Made by a program: the position numbers and the translations under genes
DNA from: Lactuca virosa
Lineage: Eukaryota; Streptophyta; Magnoliopsida; Asterales; Asteraceae
Length of the DNA stretch: 64,000 nt
Reading direction: 5' to 3'
Assembly (NCBI GenBank): GCA_928212115.1
Contig: CAKMRJ010005523.1
Coordinates: 140,941,103-141,005,102, forward strand
Notes under the pieces: generated by a model
The model's input: only the letters and a program-made list of their open reading frames with translations
Databases searched by the model: none
What the model was told of the DNA's origin: nothing
In this document: in pieces, positions 1-11,178 of the stretch
Layout of the letters: every line of letters begins with the position of its first letter
Numbering within the stretch: position 1 is the first letter of the stretch

Positions 1-2
1 AG

Positions 3-801
3 TGATGGGTTTTGAGCATAACAACATTCCTATGGTGTTCATGCAACCCTAATTGCTTGGATCTAGTTTTTCTACTTTGAACATGCAATAAACCTCCAAG
101 ACTTATAAACCCTAGATCTAGCATACAATTAATCAAATAACATGTAAACTAGGGTTTGGATCTTACCTTGATTGTTATGTAGCAATAACAATCAATTCCT
201 TGGCTTCAGAAAGCTTAGTGCCTCAAGTGTTGCACCTCTAATGGAGTCACAAACACCACTAAGCAATTGGATGAAGAGGAAAAGAGAAGTGGCTGCCCAA
301 AATCGTCCAGAAACCCTAAGGGAATCATTCCCCACGTTTTTGGGACTTAGGGGCTCCTTAAATAGGTAGGCAATTAGGGTTATCTAACAAGGAAACCCTA
401 ATTTGACTGCTTAAGCCCTAAGCAGCCCATGGACCCCTTTTGGAACATGCCTTGGACGATTTCTAATGGGCTTCCCCATAGAATTCGTCCAACCTATATT
501 CCAAGGTGATTCATAACCCAATTGCAATTATCCTATAATTACAATTCCAGTCCCCTAAGTTTAATTAATCTCTTTTAGCCACAAAATTAATTCTTAATTA
601 ATTCTTGACTAATATTAATTAAACAATATGATTTCTCCTTTAATATATTATTCTCATAATATATTAACAAATCATAATTAAACCTTTCTCTCCTTAATTC
701 ATCCTACATATTGCCATGGTGAAGGCAACCCAAAAGGACCATGCTCATAATCGGGTCAAGTACATACCAAAATAGTTATGGACTTAGACACTAATCCAAC
801 A
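3..801 (-). repeat. 3' LTR of element A
   Basis: Begins tgatgggttttgag and ends ctaatccaaca on the plus strand, about 99% like 6817-7616 by eye. It is the 3' LTR because transcription runs leftwards. A 65-codon open frame at 172-369 occurs in both LTRs and shows no protein family features. Confidence 0.93.
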
Positions 802-813
802 GTCTCCCACTTG
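802..813 (-). other. Polypurine tract of element A
   Basis: Plus-strand gtctcccacttg reads caagtgggagac on the minus strand and directly abuts the 3' LTR. This is the usual plus-strand priming site of copia elements; element B has the same tract at 29201-29212. Confidence 0.8.
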
Positions 814-2289
814 GATAAGTCTAATAACTATTCTGTATAATTTCAGAACCTGATCAGCAATCGTAGCTTTCAAAAGCCGCTGTCAACTCTAATCTTATCA
901 GATACGCGTGTCCTTTAGATAAGGGATTATATATTCCTCCATTCTCAAGATATCATATAGACACAAGACATGAATTTGATCATTCTCTCTATACAGTTTT
1001 CCGACTTCTGATTTATGACGACTGACAACAGACTACAATTGAACACATCAAATTAGTCCCGGCTTAGCCAAGCGCTTAGGTGTCATCACTAAATCATCGA
1101 GGGGCCCACATATATCGCTTTTATCCCACCTTGGGTAAAAGGAATGGATAAACTTCGACTCAAATGCTTGCTAGCACCTACTAATCGAATCACACACAAC
1201 AATAAGTTTTATAACACCAAGTTACTGGTGCGTTTACTTATCATCAATGTGCAACCGACCAGCAAATAACAACTCACACGTCTCGGTTTTCAAGAATATA
1301 CAATGTTATCGTCTCACAATTACTCATGATAAAAACCATGAAGTGATTCAAGTGAGCGTGGGTTTGATCCAATACTCTAATCTTATTAAGGCACTCATGA
1401 ACTCTGCAGCAAACTTGTGTTATGTCTAAACACTTAGGCAATCTACAAACAGATTCACGACAGTCTTCCTTCATACCTACTTCCAACGTATGACCGACTG
1501 TGGAGGTTCGAATAACCCAGTTATTCTGGAAGTCAAAACATGCAAAGTGAAACGCAATAATAATATTAATCCTATATGGCCCCAAAACTTTTGAGCGTAA
1601 ATAAAAACACTTTTATTTAAACACCATATTGATTACTCATTATTCATTGCTTACTGTTTCAGAAAATCAACTTATTACTCGAATTATAACCACAATTGTC
1701 CCATGCTCCAAGCATGCACACTTTGATTTCCTATGATCCTTACTTTGTGAAATATATCAATTGAAAAACATTTCCAATGAAACTCATTTCACAATTCCCA
1801 ATCCTTATCATTAGCGTAAGAATACAAAATTCTTGCCACTTTTAGAATATGTCAGATTCTAACATTTTATGCAACGATCCTTTTTCGTGAAGTCACAACA
1901 TAAAAGTCACAAAGACTCGGCCAATGAAATCACAAGGTACTCTATCAGAAATTGTTACAAAACAATTATATAGATGTGATGTCTCTCACTCAAAGTACAT
2001 TCCTTTGAACATCCTTCTCGCATAAAAGTTTCTAATCTAGACATATTTCTTAATATCCAACTCCCATTAATGGAAACATTTCCATATTTGCCATATGACA
2101 ACTCATTCTTAATAGAATCTTATCTATTCATAATATTGTCAATATAGTCCATCTAGTACTATACTTCCAACTACTCACAAGCAACAATTCCTTGGCGAAC
2201 CTTAGATCGTCCTTTGATAGTTGTTTAATTATTTTAGTCAAATCCAGTTCTAGTCCCTTTTTCCCTCTTAATGCCCTAGGCATTTGGAA

Positions 2290-2361
2290 AATATTAGAAT
2301 GGTAAAATATTATAGCATTTGCAATTGATCCTATACCCTAAGCGTATGGGACACGATGCAT
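2290..2361 (-). pseudogene. Decayed copia reverse transcriptase C-terminus, element A
   Basis: Minus-strand translation from 2361 starts MHRVPYA, then a stop, then GIGSIANAII. Copia polymerases have a conserved block of the form VPYA-x-x-GSI-x-YAM near the end of RT, just before RNase H. The matching block is clearer in element C (21600-21685) and element B (27603-27700). No integrase or catalytic YVDD block is readable nearby. Confidence 0.5.
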
Positions 2362-2423
2362 AATGTCTTACATAAAGATATGATACTTTATCAATCTTCT
2401 GTCATAATATTTTATGTGTCACG

Positions 2424-2479
2424 TTCTCACAATTCGAACTATGAAGAGGGATGCCGTAATCATAATCGAAATTTGAGAA
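2424..2479 (-). repeat. Conserved-loop hairpin A1
   Basis: The 19-nt motif gaagagggatgccgtaatc (2443-2461) is flanked by arms ttctcacaattcgaactat and ataatcgaaatttgagaa, which pair with small bulges. It is one of eight such structures in elements A, B and C. Confidence 0.7.
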
Positions 2480-2928
2480 CACACTATGTATCCTTTGACT
2501 AAATTTATTAAAATTTCTCAATCTAAGCTTTACATATTGAAACGAAGTATAATATTCTCTCCCTTAATTATAGCAAAACAACTTTTTAACCCCTACAACT
2601 TTGCAAAGTTAATCTTTGTGTTTTCTATAATTAATATTGCTAACTCGCAATACTTGAAATAATAACCATGCTCCTACTAACACGATGATTATTACAATAC
2701 AAGCATAACACTTATAATCCCACTAGCTTTGACATATATCTAGAAAACATCTGAACTTCCAGAAAACAATGCTTATTGAATTCCTTAAGTTCATATTTCT
2801 AAATACTTGATGCTTTGATAAGCCTTTATCTAAGTTTCTTAAACTCATACACCTTTGCCTTAGAAAGCTCATATGTGTGTCTAGACAAATTCAGAACTAA
2901 GTCCCAAATGTTCAGACTAATTGCCAAA

Positions 2929-2981
2929 TCTCACAATTCGAACTATGAAGAGGGATGCTGTAATCATAATCGAATTTGAGA
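2929..2981 (-). repeat. Conserved-loop hairpin A2
   Basis: Motif at 2947-2965 (gaagagggatgctgtaatc, one change in the loop) between arms tctcacaattcgaactat and ataatcgaatttgaga. The stem is nearly the same as A1, so A1 and A2 may be an internal duplication. Confidence 0.68.
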
Positions 2982-4573
2982 ATACAATATTCACAATTGC
3001 TATCTTCTTAAAATCTCTCTTAGTGAAAGCATTTCCTCACAATCATTTTCATGAAGGAGGGAAACCTTATGTCACTTAGATTTTATGGTGTATGTGTTCC
3101 TATCCATGTGAATTTGCCAAAACGAAGGTTTGCGACAAATCCAAAAACATATGGACTGAACTTTCTCAATCTTGATTTCTTTACTCATGGTAACACGAGT
3201 GCCCACCATGTCTTCCAAGTAGTTTAGCAACTCACCCTTACATATCAATGTACCTTCCATTGATCAAGGTGCTTGCCTTTATGCATACAGATGAGAACTC
3301 ATAGAACTCAGAAGCATAACTAACTTAACTGGAATAGCACAGAAAACAAAATTGTCATCCACAATAGGTTACAAACCTCAAGTCGTGCGCTAGTGATGAT
3401 CAATTAGGTTTATTCTTGATTTATTCTTGAACCTTTTCAAGACCATTAAGACTCCTACTGACTCCTTGACATATAAGGTTCTCTTGTCAAGAAACATTTC
3501 TTGACAAACAAATATTCAAGAGTTAGTGTAGCTTCTTATCAAGCTTAACACTTCACACAATTGGTCTTAGTTGGTCTTTGACTTATCCAAGACATCACAA
3601 CTTACCAATTTCAAATGTGCAGGAATAAAAAGACTTTTTTTCAATTCCACATTTGTTGAATGTTATAAGCCTACTAAAGACTTGTCACTCAATTCACAAT
3701 CTTGGAATATAACTCTAAGACTTGATATTGGAACGAAGTATGATTGACTTCTTGATTTTAACCATTTCTACAATTCTCGATTCCTCTTCTTAGACATACA
3801 AATGCACTAAGACTCACTTGGAGGATCAATTGAGATATGGTTCTTAATCATTAAGACTTATCATAAAACACAATAAAAGGTACTCTCCCTTCTTCTTAGA
3901 ATAGAGAAACTTTTATCTTTCTGCCTACTTGATTCTTCTTATTCGTTCTGCTACCATATTTACTAAACTTTTAGTAAATCATGATGAATATCTTTATCAC
4001 TCTTGTGATGAACTTGATCAACGCACAACCTAGTGTACTTGATCTCCTAGTCCTTCTCTTGACACTTTGTCAAAAATAGTCTAATTTCCAAATATGAAGT
4101 TTCTCATTCATCACACAACCTAGTTGTATGATTCCAAGTTTCTGTCCAATTGAAACTTGGGCGATGAGAATCTCCCCTTATTTGGCAAATTCTCGACATT
4201 TCCACAAATAACATAATTAAGAATCAAATCCATTATTGCTAATAATAGAAACAATTAAACATCAATTTTTCATACACACCATTGCAAGGATAAATAAATA
4301 AGACAAAATCAAAATTTATTTTATTGCGGAAAAATTTGTCTTTACAATGCAATTCAACTGAAAAACTATGCTATTTCATATTTCTTATCATTCTATCCTA
4401 ACTCTAGAGTAGCAGCTCAAAAATCTGATCTTCGAATCCATGCGATCAAAATCCATTTCTTCATGATCAGATTCAGCACGCTTCTTCCTTAAGCTTCTTC
4501 TCTTTTCTTTGATCTTGCAAAACATCAAAATGTAATCTTATCACATCATGTATTAAGAATCAAAAATAGGAAC

Positions 4574-5247
4574 TTACAGAGTTAGATAATGGATTTTACC
4601 TGAAGTAGAGCCATATTCCTTGACTCTCCCATCTCTTAGATCTCTCAGATAGTTTGGGCAGCTTCGTCTCCAATGCCCATTCTCTATGCAATAAAAGCAA
4701 ATGGACTCCTTTGGCACAGCACATGGGACAATCTCATGCTTAGTCCTTTCTGGACTTCCAATGTTGCTAGTGTCCATTGAAGTTTGGGAGTTTGATTCAC
4801 CAGACAAATTTGCTTGACCAGCACGCCAAATCATTGCTGATTCAGCAGCTATAAGCAAATAGGTGAGATCAATGAGGGTCACGTCGTGGTCCATCATATA
4901 GTACTCTCTAACAAACTCACTATATGATTCAGGAAGCGACTGAAGAACCCAGTCAACAGCCAACATCTCTGAGATATCGACACCCATCATCCTTAACCTA
5001 TCAATGTGTGACTTTATCTCCAAGACGTGTGCATACACAGGCTTCCCATCTTCGTGTTTACTTGCCAATAGGGCTTGAGTGAGCTTGAACTTTTCAAGCC
5101 TTTGAACTTGTGGGTTAGGGAGAATAATTGGAGGAGGTGGAGGAAGTGAAGCATGACTCTCATTTCCTTGATCGTATCGTGGAACGTCATCTTCATTTGG
5201 AAACTTGTTCCAAGGGACTTGGGAAGACCATTGTAAGATTTAGACAT
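4574..5247 (-). pseudogene. Copia Gag, element A, frameshifted
   Basis: Gag forms the retrotransposon's virus-like particle and binds its RNA. The minus-strand frame starting at 5247 (MSKSYNGLPKSLG) covers the N-terminus. The frame starting at 5068 (MASKHEDGKPVYAHVLEIKS) continues with the helical UBN2-type Gag core, including LPESYSEF and LTYLLIAAESAMI. A CCHC zinc knuckle follows, CFYCIENGHWRRSC, with all four metal ligands present. The two parts overlap in different frames around 5014-5068, so at least one frameshift separates them. The frame stops at 4574 just after HYLTL; no protease or polymerase follows in frame. Elements B and C carry homologous remnants starting the same way and about 100 nt downstream of a conserved hairpin, which supports 5247 as the real start. 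Confidence 0.8.
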
Positions 5248-5335
5248 CTACAAAACGGGAGAAAATTCAAGTTAGTTGATAAGAATCCTTGATGCAACAC
5301 CCAAATGAAACATCAAGGCTAGGATCCAACACAAC

Positions 5336-5379
5336 ATTCTACAACCTAGAAGAGGGATGCCGTAATCTAGTTGCAGAAT
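5336..5379 (-). repeat. Conserved-loop hairpin A3 in the gag leader
   Basis: Motif at 5349-5367 with arms attctacaacctag and ctagttgcagaat. The stem differs entirely from A1 and A2 but still pairs. It lies about 100 nt upstream of the gag start at 5247, in the 5' leader of the element transcript. Confidence 0.72.
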
Positions 5380-5616
5380 ATTTGAAGGTAGGTAAATGAC
5401 GATTTACCAATTCCCACCATGAAAAACAAAAATGAAGTTTAAGTTTTAAATGAATTGAAACTCCTAGATCTTTTGAGATTCGTTGAACTTTTCAATGGCA
5501 TGTTTAATCTCAATTATGTCCTTCAAATTTGCGTCTGGGATGCCGAGGATCACAAATAAGGTGTGAATAACCATACGAATCACGTGGTGCACCCAATTGC
5601 TACTATCACCTAATCA

Positions 5617-5724
5617 GTGTGTCGGTTAGCCACACACGCTCCATTTATCTATGATAAACATCGAGCCACCCTTCGCCACCAATGCCAAACCCAAATTAGT
5701 GTGTCGGTTAACCACACACGCTCC
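5617..5724 (-). repeat. Duplicated GGTTAACC palindrome block in leader A
   Basis: Two copies (5617-5643 and 5699-5724) of a block reading gtgtcggttaaccacacacg, followed by ctcca, lie about 80 bp apart. The first has ggttagcc. The core is a palindrome flanked by GTGTG and CACAC. Elements B and C have the same pair, so it is an ancestral leader feature. Confidence 0.7.
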
Positions 5725-6300
5725 ACTAACGTTTCGACAAGGGTACAAAGTGTAATTCCATGGATTAGCATACAATTTCACATTTTACCTAAAGTAACTA
5801 GAATTTTGGGAATTTGTAAGAGCATGTAGTTACTTTGTACTTCATTATACTTATAATGGAAGGTTTCGTCCTATCCTACCCGTTCGGCTAACGACCCTCC
5901 ACTAGTCAAGAGTGCGGTGGGTAAGAGTGGATACCCATTCAATCGCCATTTTATAGGCAATTTCCTTAAACACCCCTTATAGACCAGCTTCGTGAATGAG
6001 GCCTACTAACGGTAAGACTGACTGTTTACTCATATATATAATATTAGACTTTTAATGTTACATATATATAGTATAGGGTGTATTTTACACTTTTAAAATA
6101 CTAGGTGGTTCAATTCAATAAATTATACTTTTAATTTAATCAAATGTAAACCATAACTTTATGGAATTATTAAATCTCTTTTAATTATACACTTTAATTA
6201 ATTAATAAAACCATAAGGGTGTAATTTGAACTTTCAAAAAATACGAGGGTTTTAGAATTTAACATTTCAAAATTAAACTTTTAATCAACTTTTAAATTCC

Positions 6301-6413
6301 AAAACTTGAGGGCAAGTTTTGAAACATTTCAAAACGTTAGGTTTAGAATTTAAGTATTTCAAAATTAAACTTTTAATCAAAAAATTAAATTCCAAAACTT
6401 GAGGGCAAGTTTT
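6301..6413 (-). repeat. Two cttgagggcaag hairpins in leader A
   Basis: The 20-nt inverted repeat aaaacttgagggcaagtttt occurs exactly at 6301-6320 and 6394-6413. It belongs to a set found near the primer site in elements A, B and C. Confidence 0.75.
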
Positions 6414-6802
6414 GAAACTTTTCAAAACATTAGGGTTCAACTAATCAAATTTCAAAAACAAAACTTTTTAAGTTCAAATTTAAACTATAAAACCTAAAGG
6501 GTGTAAATTGAAACTTTTCAAACTTACTAGGTCAAATATATATCTAATAATAATCCTATATTATCCATATTTAACCAAATCCATTAATTTTGACAAGGAT
6601 AAACACTCCAAACATGACAAATCGATTTTAGGCAATAAAAACGAGTTATGGCAATTATCCTTAGCAAAATCTGCTCAAAAATTCGAAAAATCCGGCAACA
6701 GACTCGAAAACTCGTCGAGTTCCTGCTCCAGACAGCAAAAACTGTCGAATTTTTGATGTTTGGCAGTTCAAGTATGCTTCTATTCAATAGAAAAACGACC
6801 TA

Positions 6803-6815
6803 GGCTCTGATACCA
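6803..6815 (-). other. Primer binding site (tRNA-iMet), element A
   Basis: Plus-strand ggctctgatacca is tggtatcagagcc on the minus strand, complementary to the 3' end of plant initiator tRNA-Met. It lies one base from the 5' LTR at 6817, as in copia elements. Confidence 0.9.
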
Positions 6816-6816
6816 C

Positions 6817-7616
6817 TGATGGGTTTTGAGCATAACAACATTCCTATGGTGTTCATGCAACCCTAATTGCTTGGATCTAGTTTTTCTACTTTGAACATGC
6901 AATAGACCTCCAAGACTTATAAACCCTAGATCTAGCATACAATTAATCAAATAAACATGTAAACTAGGGTTTGGATCTTACCTTGATTGTTATGTAGCAA
7001 TAACAATCAATTCCTTGGCTTTAGAAAGCTTAGTGCCTCAAGTGTTGCACCTCTAATGGAGTCACAAACACCACTAAGCAATTGGATGAAGAGGAGAAGA
7101 GAAGTGGCTGCCCAAAATCGTCCAGAAACCCTAAGGGAATCATTCCCCACGTTTTTGGGGCTTAGGGGCTCCTTAAATAGGTAGGCAATTAGGGTTATCT
7201 AACAAGGAAACCCTAATTTGACTGCTTAAGCCCTAAGCAGCCCATTGACCCCTTCTGGAACATGCCTTGGACGATTTCTAATGGGCTTCCCCATAGAATT
7301 CGTCCAACCTATATTCCAAGGTGATTCATAACCCAATTGCAATTATCCTATAATTACAATTCCAGTCCCCTAAGTTTAATTAATATCTTTTAGCCACAAA
7401 ATTAATTCTTAATTAATTCTTGACTAATATTAATTAAACAATATGATTTCTCCTTTAATATATTATTCTCATAATATATTAACAAATCATAATTAAACCT
7501 TTCTCTCCTTAATTCATCCTACATATTGCTATGGTGAAGGCAACCCAAAAGGACCATGCTCATAATCGGGTCAAGTACATACCAAAATAGTTATGGACTT
7601 AGACACTAATCCAACA
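6817..7616 (-). repeat. 5' LTR of element A
   Basis: 800-bp partner of 3-801 with TG and CA ends. It is followed by gaaag (7617-7621), the candidate 5-bp target duplication. Confidence 0.93.
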
Positions 7617-7746
7617 GAAAGTTTATCTTCAATGCAAGGAGTGTTCATTTCCGAACCATACTTTTTTCAATTTTTGAGTTTTAAATTAGAGTACCTGCAC
7701 AATGGGATCTAGGCATAGAGAAACAAACTGATTAAATATAAACCAA

Positions 7747-9411
7747 TCCCCGGCAACGGCGCCAAAATTTGGTGGTTGTCAAGACCAACAAAATTAATAA
7801 CCCTATGTCTTTTACACTAAGATAGTGTATAATGGTAAAGGGATCGAATCCACGGAGATTGGCTCAATTTAATAACTCTATGAAAAATCTCTTTGTAAAG
7901 ATACTTGTAAATGACAATAAATTAAAAATGGGGGGTTTAGTGTTTTGAAATACTTGAAACAAACTATAATTAAACTAAGATTTAAATAGACAATTTCAAC
8001 AAAAACAAGAGTTTGATGTAAAATCAATAAGATAAAGATGGTTGACTTTGGATTTTCATTACTTGAACATTTAGTTAAATAATCATGAGAATACCAAGGT
8101 GCAATACTTGTGTTTATAATCTAACTTGGCTATAGCAATTTATAAGCATAACTTGCCTCAACTCTTCTTTTGTATTAAAATGACTAGAGAAGCTCATAGC
8201 ACATTTCCTAAATCAAAGTCACAAAACTAATGAAGCATGTAATTTTGTGAAAATCAATTAGCATTAGGTTTTAAGAGTCACCAAATCCAAAGAGTAATCT
8301 ATTGCTTTCATTACCACTATGGAGAAAATATTTTCTTAGTCTAAATGAAATGAAAACAAACATTTAAACTAATTGTTGCTTGTTAAAATTGAAGACTCAT
8401 TACTTAGCCAAGAATTTAACCAACAAAAATAACATTCACATATCAATATTCATGACTAGAGATATATAAACATGAATGAAGTTTTTATAGAAAATATAAT
8501 CATAGATATTCAACACAAGTTCATGGAGTTCTTCAAAATAACCAAAACATTCAAGCAATTACATCCAAGTCAACCAAATATGAGTCTAGCCAAGCATGAC
8601 CAAAATGAAAGAAATGCAAAAAAAATAGATTAGTGATACCAAACATTGTTCAAGATGCAAGTTGGAAGAAAAATTGCTCCAAGCTTCTAAATCTTCCAAT
8701 CTTCTAGAGAGCAAAAGTGTTGTTCTTCAAAGTCTTCCCCCCTTTTCTTCCTCAAAAAACCAGTAAATAGGTGTAAAAATTCGGATCTAAAAGTCCCCCA
8801 AAAGCATTCCACCAACCTTCCCAAAATAGAGTCAAAAAGTCAAAAATCCGGATTCTTCACGGTGCGATCCACGCGGACCATTTGTAAATCTACGCGGACC
8901 GCGTGGATTCTGGGCCATTTGGCCCATTTGATTGGCCTACTAGATTGATCTTCTCATCCATGGTCCAGCCCATTTGTGCAAGTTCTTGATAGCCCAATTA
9001 TGCCTTCCAAACTCTTCCAAGATGCTCCAATGCTCCTTTAATCTTTTATAGCTCGAATTCTTGTCGTCCCGCCCGAAATTTAAGTCTGACGCGCTTCTTG
9101 CTTATATTGACACCAAGCCCAATTACACCACTTCAAGTCCATGAACAAATTGCAAGCCTCCAGCAGTCCCACACTCCTTCCACACCTCCAATAACAAATA
9201 GTATTCGACAAATCCTGCAAATAAGCTCAAAAGACTGGAAAGCACCCGGTAAAGGAGAAAAGCAACAAAAAAGAGAAAATATGCATGAAGATTAACTAAA
9301 ACGAGATGGTTTTAACTAAAAATAAACTATGAAAATAAGTAATAAAAACGAAACTATCATCGATTCTAGGGACTTTCTTCGGGTATCATCCTTAACCGAG
9401 GAAATGACATT
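7747..9411 (-). repeat. Athila/Tat-type gypsy primer site and LTR fragment
   Basis: Plus-strand tccccggcaacggcgcca (7747-7764) is, on the minus strand, the tRNA-Asp-type primer site typical of Athila/Tat gypsy elements. To its right comes sequence with the phrase gggatcgaatccacgg (7840-7857), common near such LTR ends. It continues to about 9411 without a convincing ORF. The interior left of the primer site is cut by element A after about 120 bp. No second LTR is visible and the right boundary is approximate. A short C+G-rich patch at 8873-8910 repeats acgcggacc. Confidence 0.6.
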
Positions 9412-9412
9412 A

Positions 9413-9570
9413 CGGTGGTGATTGTTTTTGTCTGCATATTTTCTTGATATCGTTTGTCTGCATCGTGCAGACATTACATACTGTTTGTTTTCTAGATGAT
9501 CTCACACCTAAAAATGTCTATCCATTCTCTTGTTGGTGCAAATGTGAACTAGAGTCTTCTAACATTTTCA
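9413..9570. mobile_element. Fragment of a Harbinger-like element
   Basis: The run ggtggtgattgtttttgtct resembles the right terminal repeat of the element at 42290-43244 (reverse complement agtggtgtttgttttttgtc). It is preceded by tta, and gtctgca repeats follow, as in that element. No opposite end was found, so this is a truncated relative. Confidence 0.4.
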
Positions 9571-10391
9571 TATATTTAGACTAAGAAAACATCATTTTTT
9601 TTCGAATGCCTCTTTTTTTTTTTTTTTTGTTATTCGGATACCACTTTTTTCTTTTTACCTCTCCAAACATGGATATTTTTTTTGAATGTTTTTTTTTTCA
9701 ATATTTTCTCATTTCAACTACAACGAAATATAATAAATATCAAATACATTCGTTAATTCACAACATTTTACTTTTATTTTTATATTATAATACATTGTTT
9801 AAAAAATGACATAATTATCCTAGTCTCATTATAATACAAAATAATTTAGGCACACATTAATCATAATATAATGTCACATAAAAGAAATAAAATAGCAAAT
9901 GGTTATGAAAAATGAAAATGTTATACAGTAATACATAAAATTTGATCTAGATTTGTTAACTATTATATAAATATATTAATACATATATGAGATATGAACA
10001 GTGCCAATTTTGCCCTTAGTTGTTTCCAATTTTGCGTCCCATGGCTGGGTTAGAGCCGATTTGTGTCCGTTGCTTGGCTTGGAGCCAATTTTGTTGCATG
10101 TGTGCTATTGTTTCACTACTTTTCGTCCAAGTGTGTTTGTTGTTTGGGGTTAATTCCGATTTCTTCCAACCCAATCGAGATCATTATCATCTTCGTTTCC
10201 TCCTTGATTACTTTCCTCTTCTCCGGGTGATCAATTGTCTGTTCCATGTGGAAACATGGAGCATACTACACTGTCAGATGTTTTCCTTCCGTTCATTGGG
10301 GTGGGTGATGGAGCTGGTGATCCCAACGACGACAATCTTCAAAGATTGTATTCCTTCTCTGCCTGCTTCCATCAACGATTGATCAGATACG
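9571..10391. other. AT-rich spacer, no supported gene
   Basis: T-rich runs (9597-9700) and low-complexity AT sequence. A 120-codon plus-strand frame at 10020-10382 is cysteine- and leucine-rich with no recognisable domain; I do not call it a gene. Confidence 0.5.
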
Positions 10392-10985
10392 TGTAACACC
10401 CCAATTTCCATTTAATTTAAATAGTTATAATTATGGGTCATAAAATTAAAGTATGGGGTTATAAATTCGGATCTTTGAATTTTAATAGTTAGTTTTATAG
10501 TTCAAGACTAACACCTCGTTCCCGAGTTCAACTTAACGAGAGAAAGGAAAGGAAATGAGTGGAAATGAGAAGAAAATAAAAAAAATTAGTGTTCCCGAGT
10601 TTCATTAAAGGAGGGAAGTGGAAGGAAGTGGAGAGAAATAGGAGGATCACTTTCCCTCCTAACTTTCCTTCCGATTTGGGAGGATTTGGAAGGAAAGAAC
10701 AAAATGATTCATTTTCCTTCCACTTCTCTCCAACCCGGGAACACGAAAGAAAATTTTGTTTTCCTTTCCTTTCTCTTCTTTTCTCTCGTGACTTTCTTTT
10801 CTCTTCTCTTCTTTTCTTTTGTTAAACTTGGGAACGAGGCGTAAGTATGGGGGAATATGATATGAAATTATAGTTACTTGAAGGTTAAATCGATGATAGT
10901 CGAAACTATGAGGAATCGAAATGAGAATTGGGGAGTTGAAGTCGGAATATTGCAAAGAGGGACAACTCGAGCCTTAATCGGAATT
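10392..10985 (+). repeat. Gypsy LTR remnant starting tgtaacacccc
   Basis: tgtaacaccccaatttcc at 10392 is the usual start of chromovirus-type gypsy LTRs. It is interrupted by the MITE at 10512-10841 and ends where the copia LTR begins at about 10986. No partner LTR is visible. Confidence 0.4.
10512..10841. mobile_element. 330-bp foldback MITE (Tourist/Harbinger-like)
   Basis: The left end cacctcgttcccgagttcaa and the right end, reverse complement cgcctcgttcccaagtttaa, form terminal inverted repeats. They are flanked on both sides by taa (10509-10511, 10842-10844), the 3-bp target duplication of PIF/Harbinger elements. The interior is itself largely self-complementary: ggaaggaagtggagagaa on the left mirrors ttctctcc and ccttccacttc on the right, so the whole element can fold back. 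No coding capacity. Confidence 0.82.
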
Positions 10986-11104
10986 TGGTTAGCCACTTAA
11001 GATATAGTTTATTTTAGGATAATATTCTTCTCCTTAATTAGTGGAGATTTATTGTATATATATTGACTCAATCAATAGAATGGAATCAATTTTGGAAATT
11101 ATCA
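10986..11104 (+). repeat. Short copia LTR (119 bp) and primer site
   Basis: Begins tggttagccactt and ends aaattatca, directly followed by tggtatcagcc (11105-11115), a shortened match to the tRNA-iMet primer site. An LTR near 120 bp fits the Ale/Retrofit copia lineage. The opposite LTR is missing. Confidence 0.6.
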
Positions 11105-11178
11105 TGGTATCAGCCACACTTGTTGATCCATTCCTTTCCCTGTAAACAATACAAGCTACTCTCTTCTTCAACTAATCC

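Larger units (their letters stand above)
3..7616 (-). mobile_element. Element A: copia-type LTR retrotransposon, both LTRs present
   Basis: Two direct repeats of about 800 bp (3-801 and 6817-7616) begin TG and end CA. Just inside the right LTR is a primer site matching initiator tRNA-Met on the minus strand. Just inside the left LTR is a purine tract (minus-strand aagtgggagac). Both place the element on the minus strand. The 5 bases after the right LTR are gaaag; the two bases visible before the left LTR are ag, consistent with a 5-bp target duplication cut by the window edge. By eye the LTRs differ at about 8 substitutions and 1 indel. The 6-kb interior keeps a gag remnant and a scrap of reverse transcriptase; the rest is decayed or non-coding, so the copy cannot be autonomous. 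Confidence 0.93.

Noticed and set aside
172..369. 65-codon ORF repeated in both LTRs of element A (also 6987-7184)
   Set aside because: It is duplicated only because the LTR is duplicated; no domain, no conserved start context, and LTRs B and C lack it.
6803..6815. tRNA gene at the tRNA-like matches (6803, 23316, 31626, 36500)
   Set aside because: Only the 3' 11-15 nt of tRNA-iMet match, next to LTRs; these are primer sites. I found no full tRNA or rRNA gene in the window.
10020..10382. 120-codon ORF, cysteine-rich
   Set aside because: No recognisable family or promoter; composition fits chance in a less AT-rich patch.
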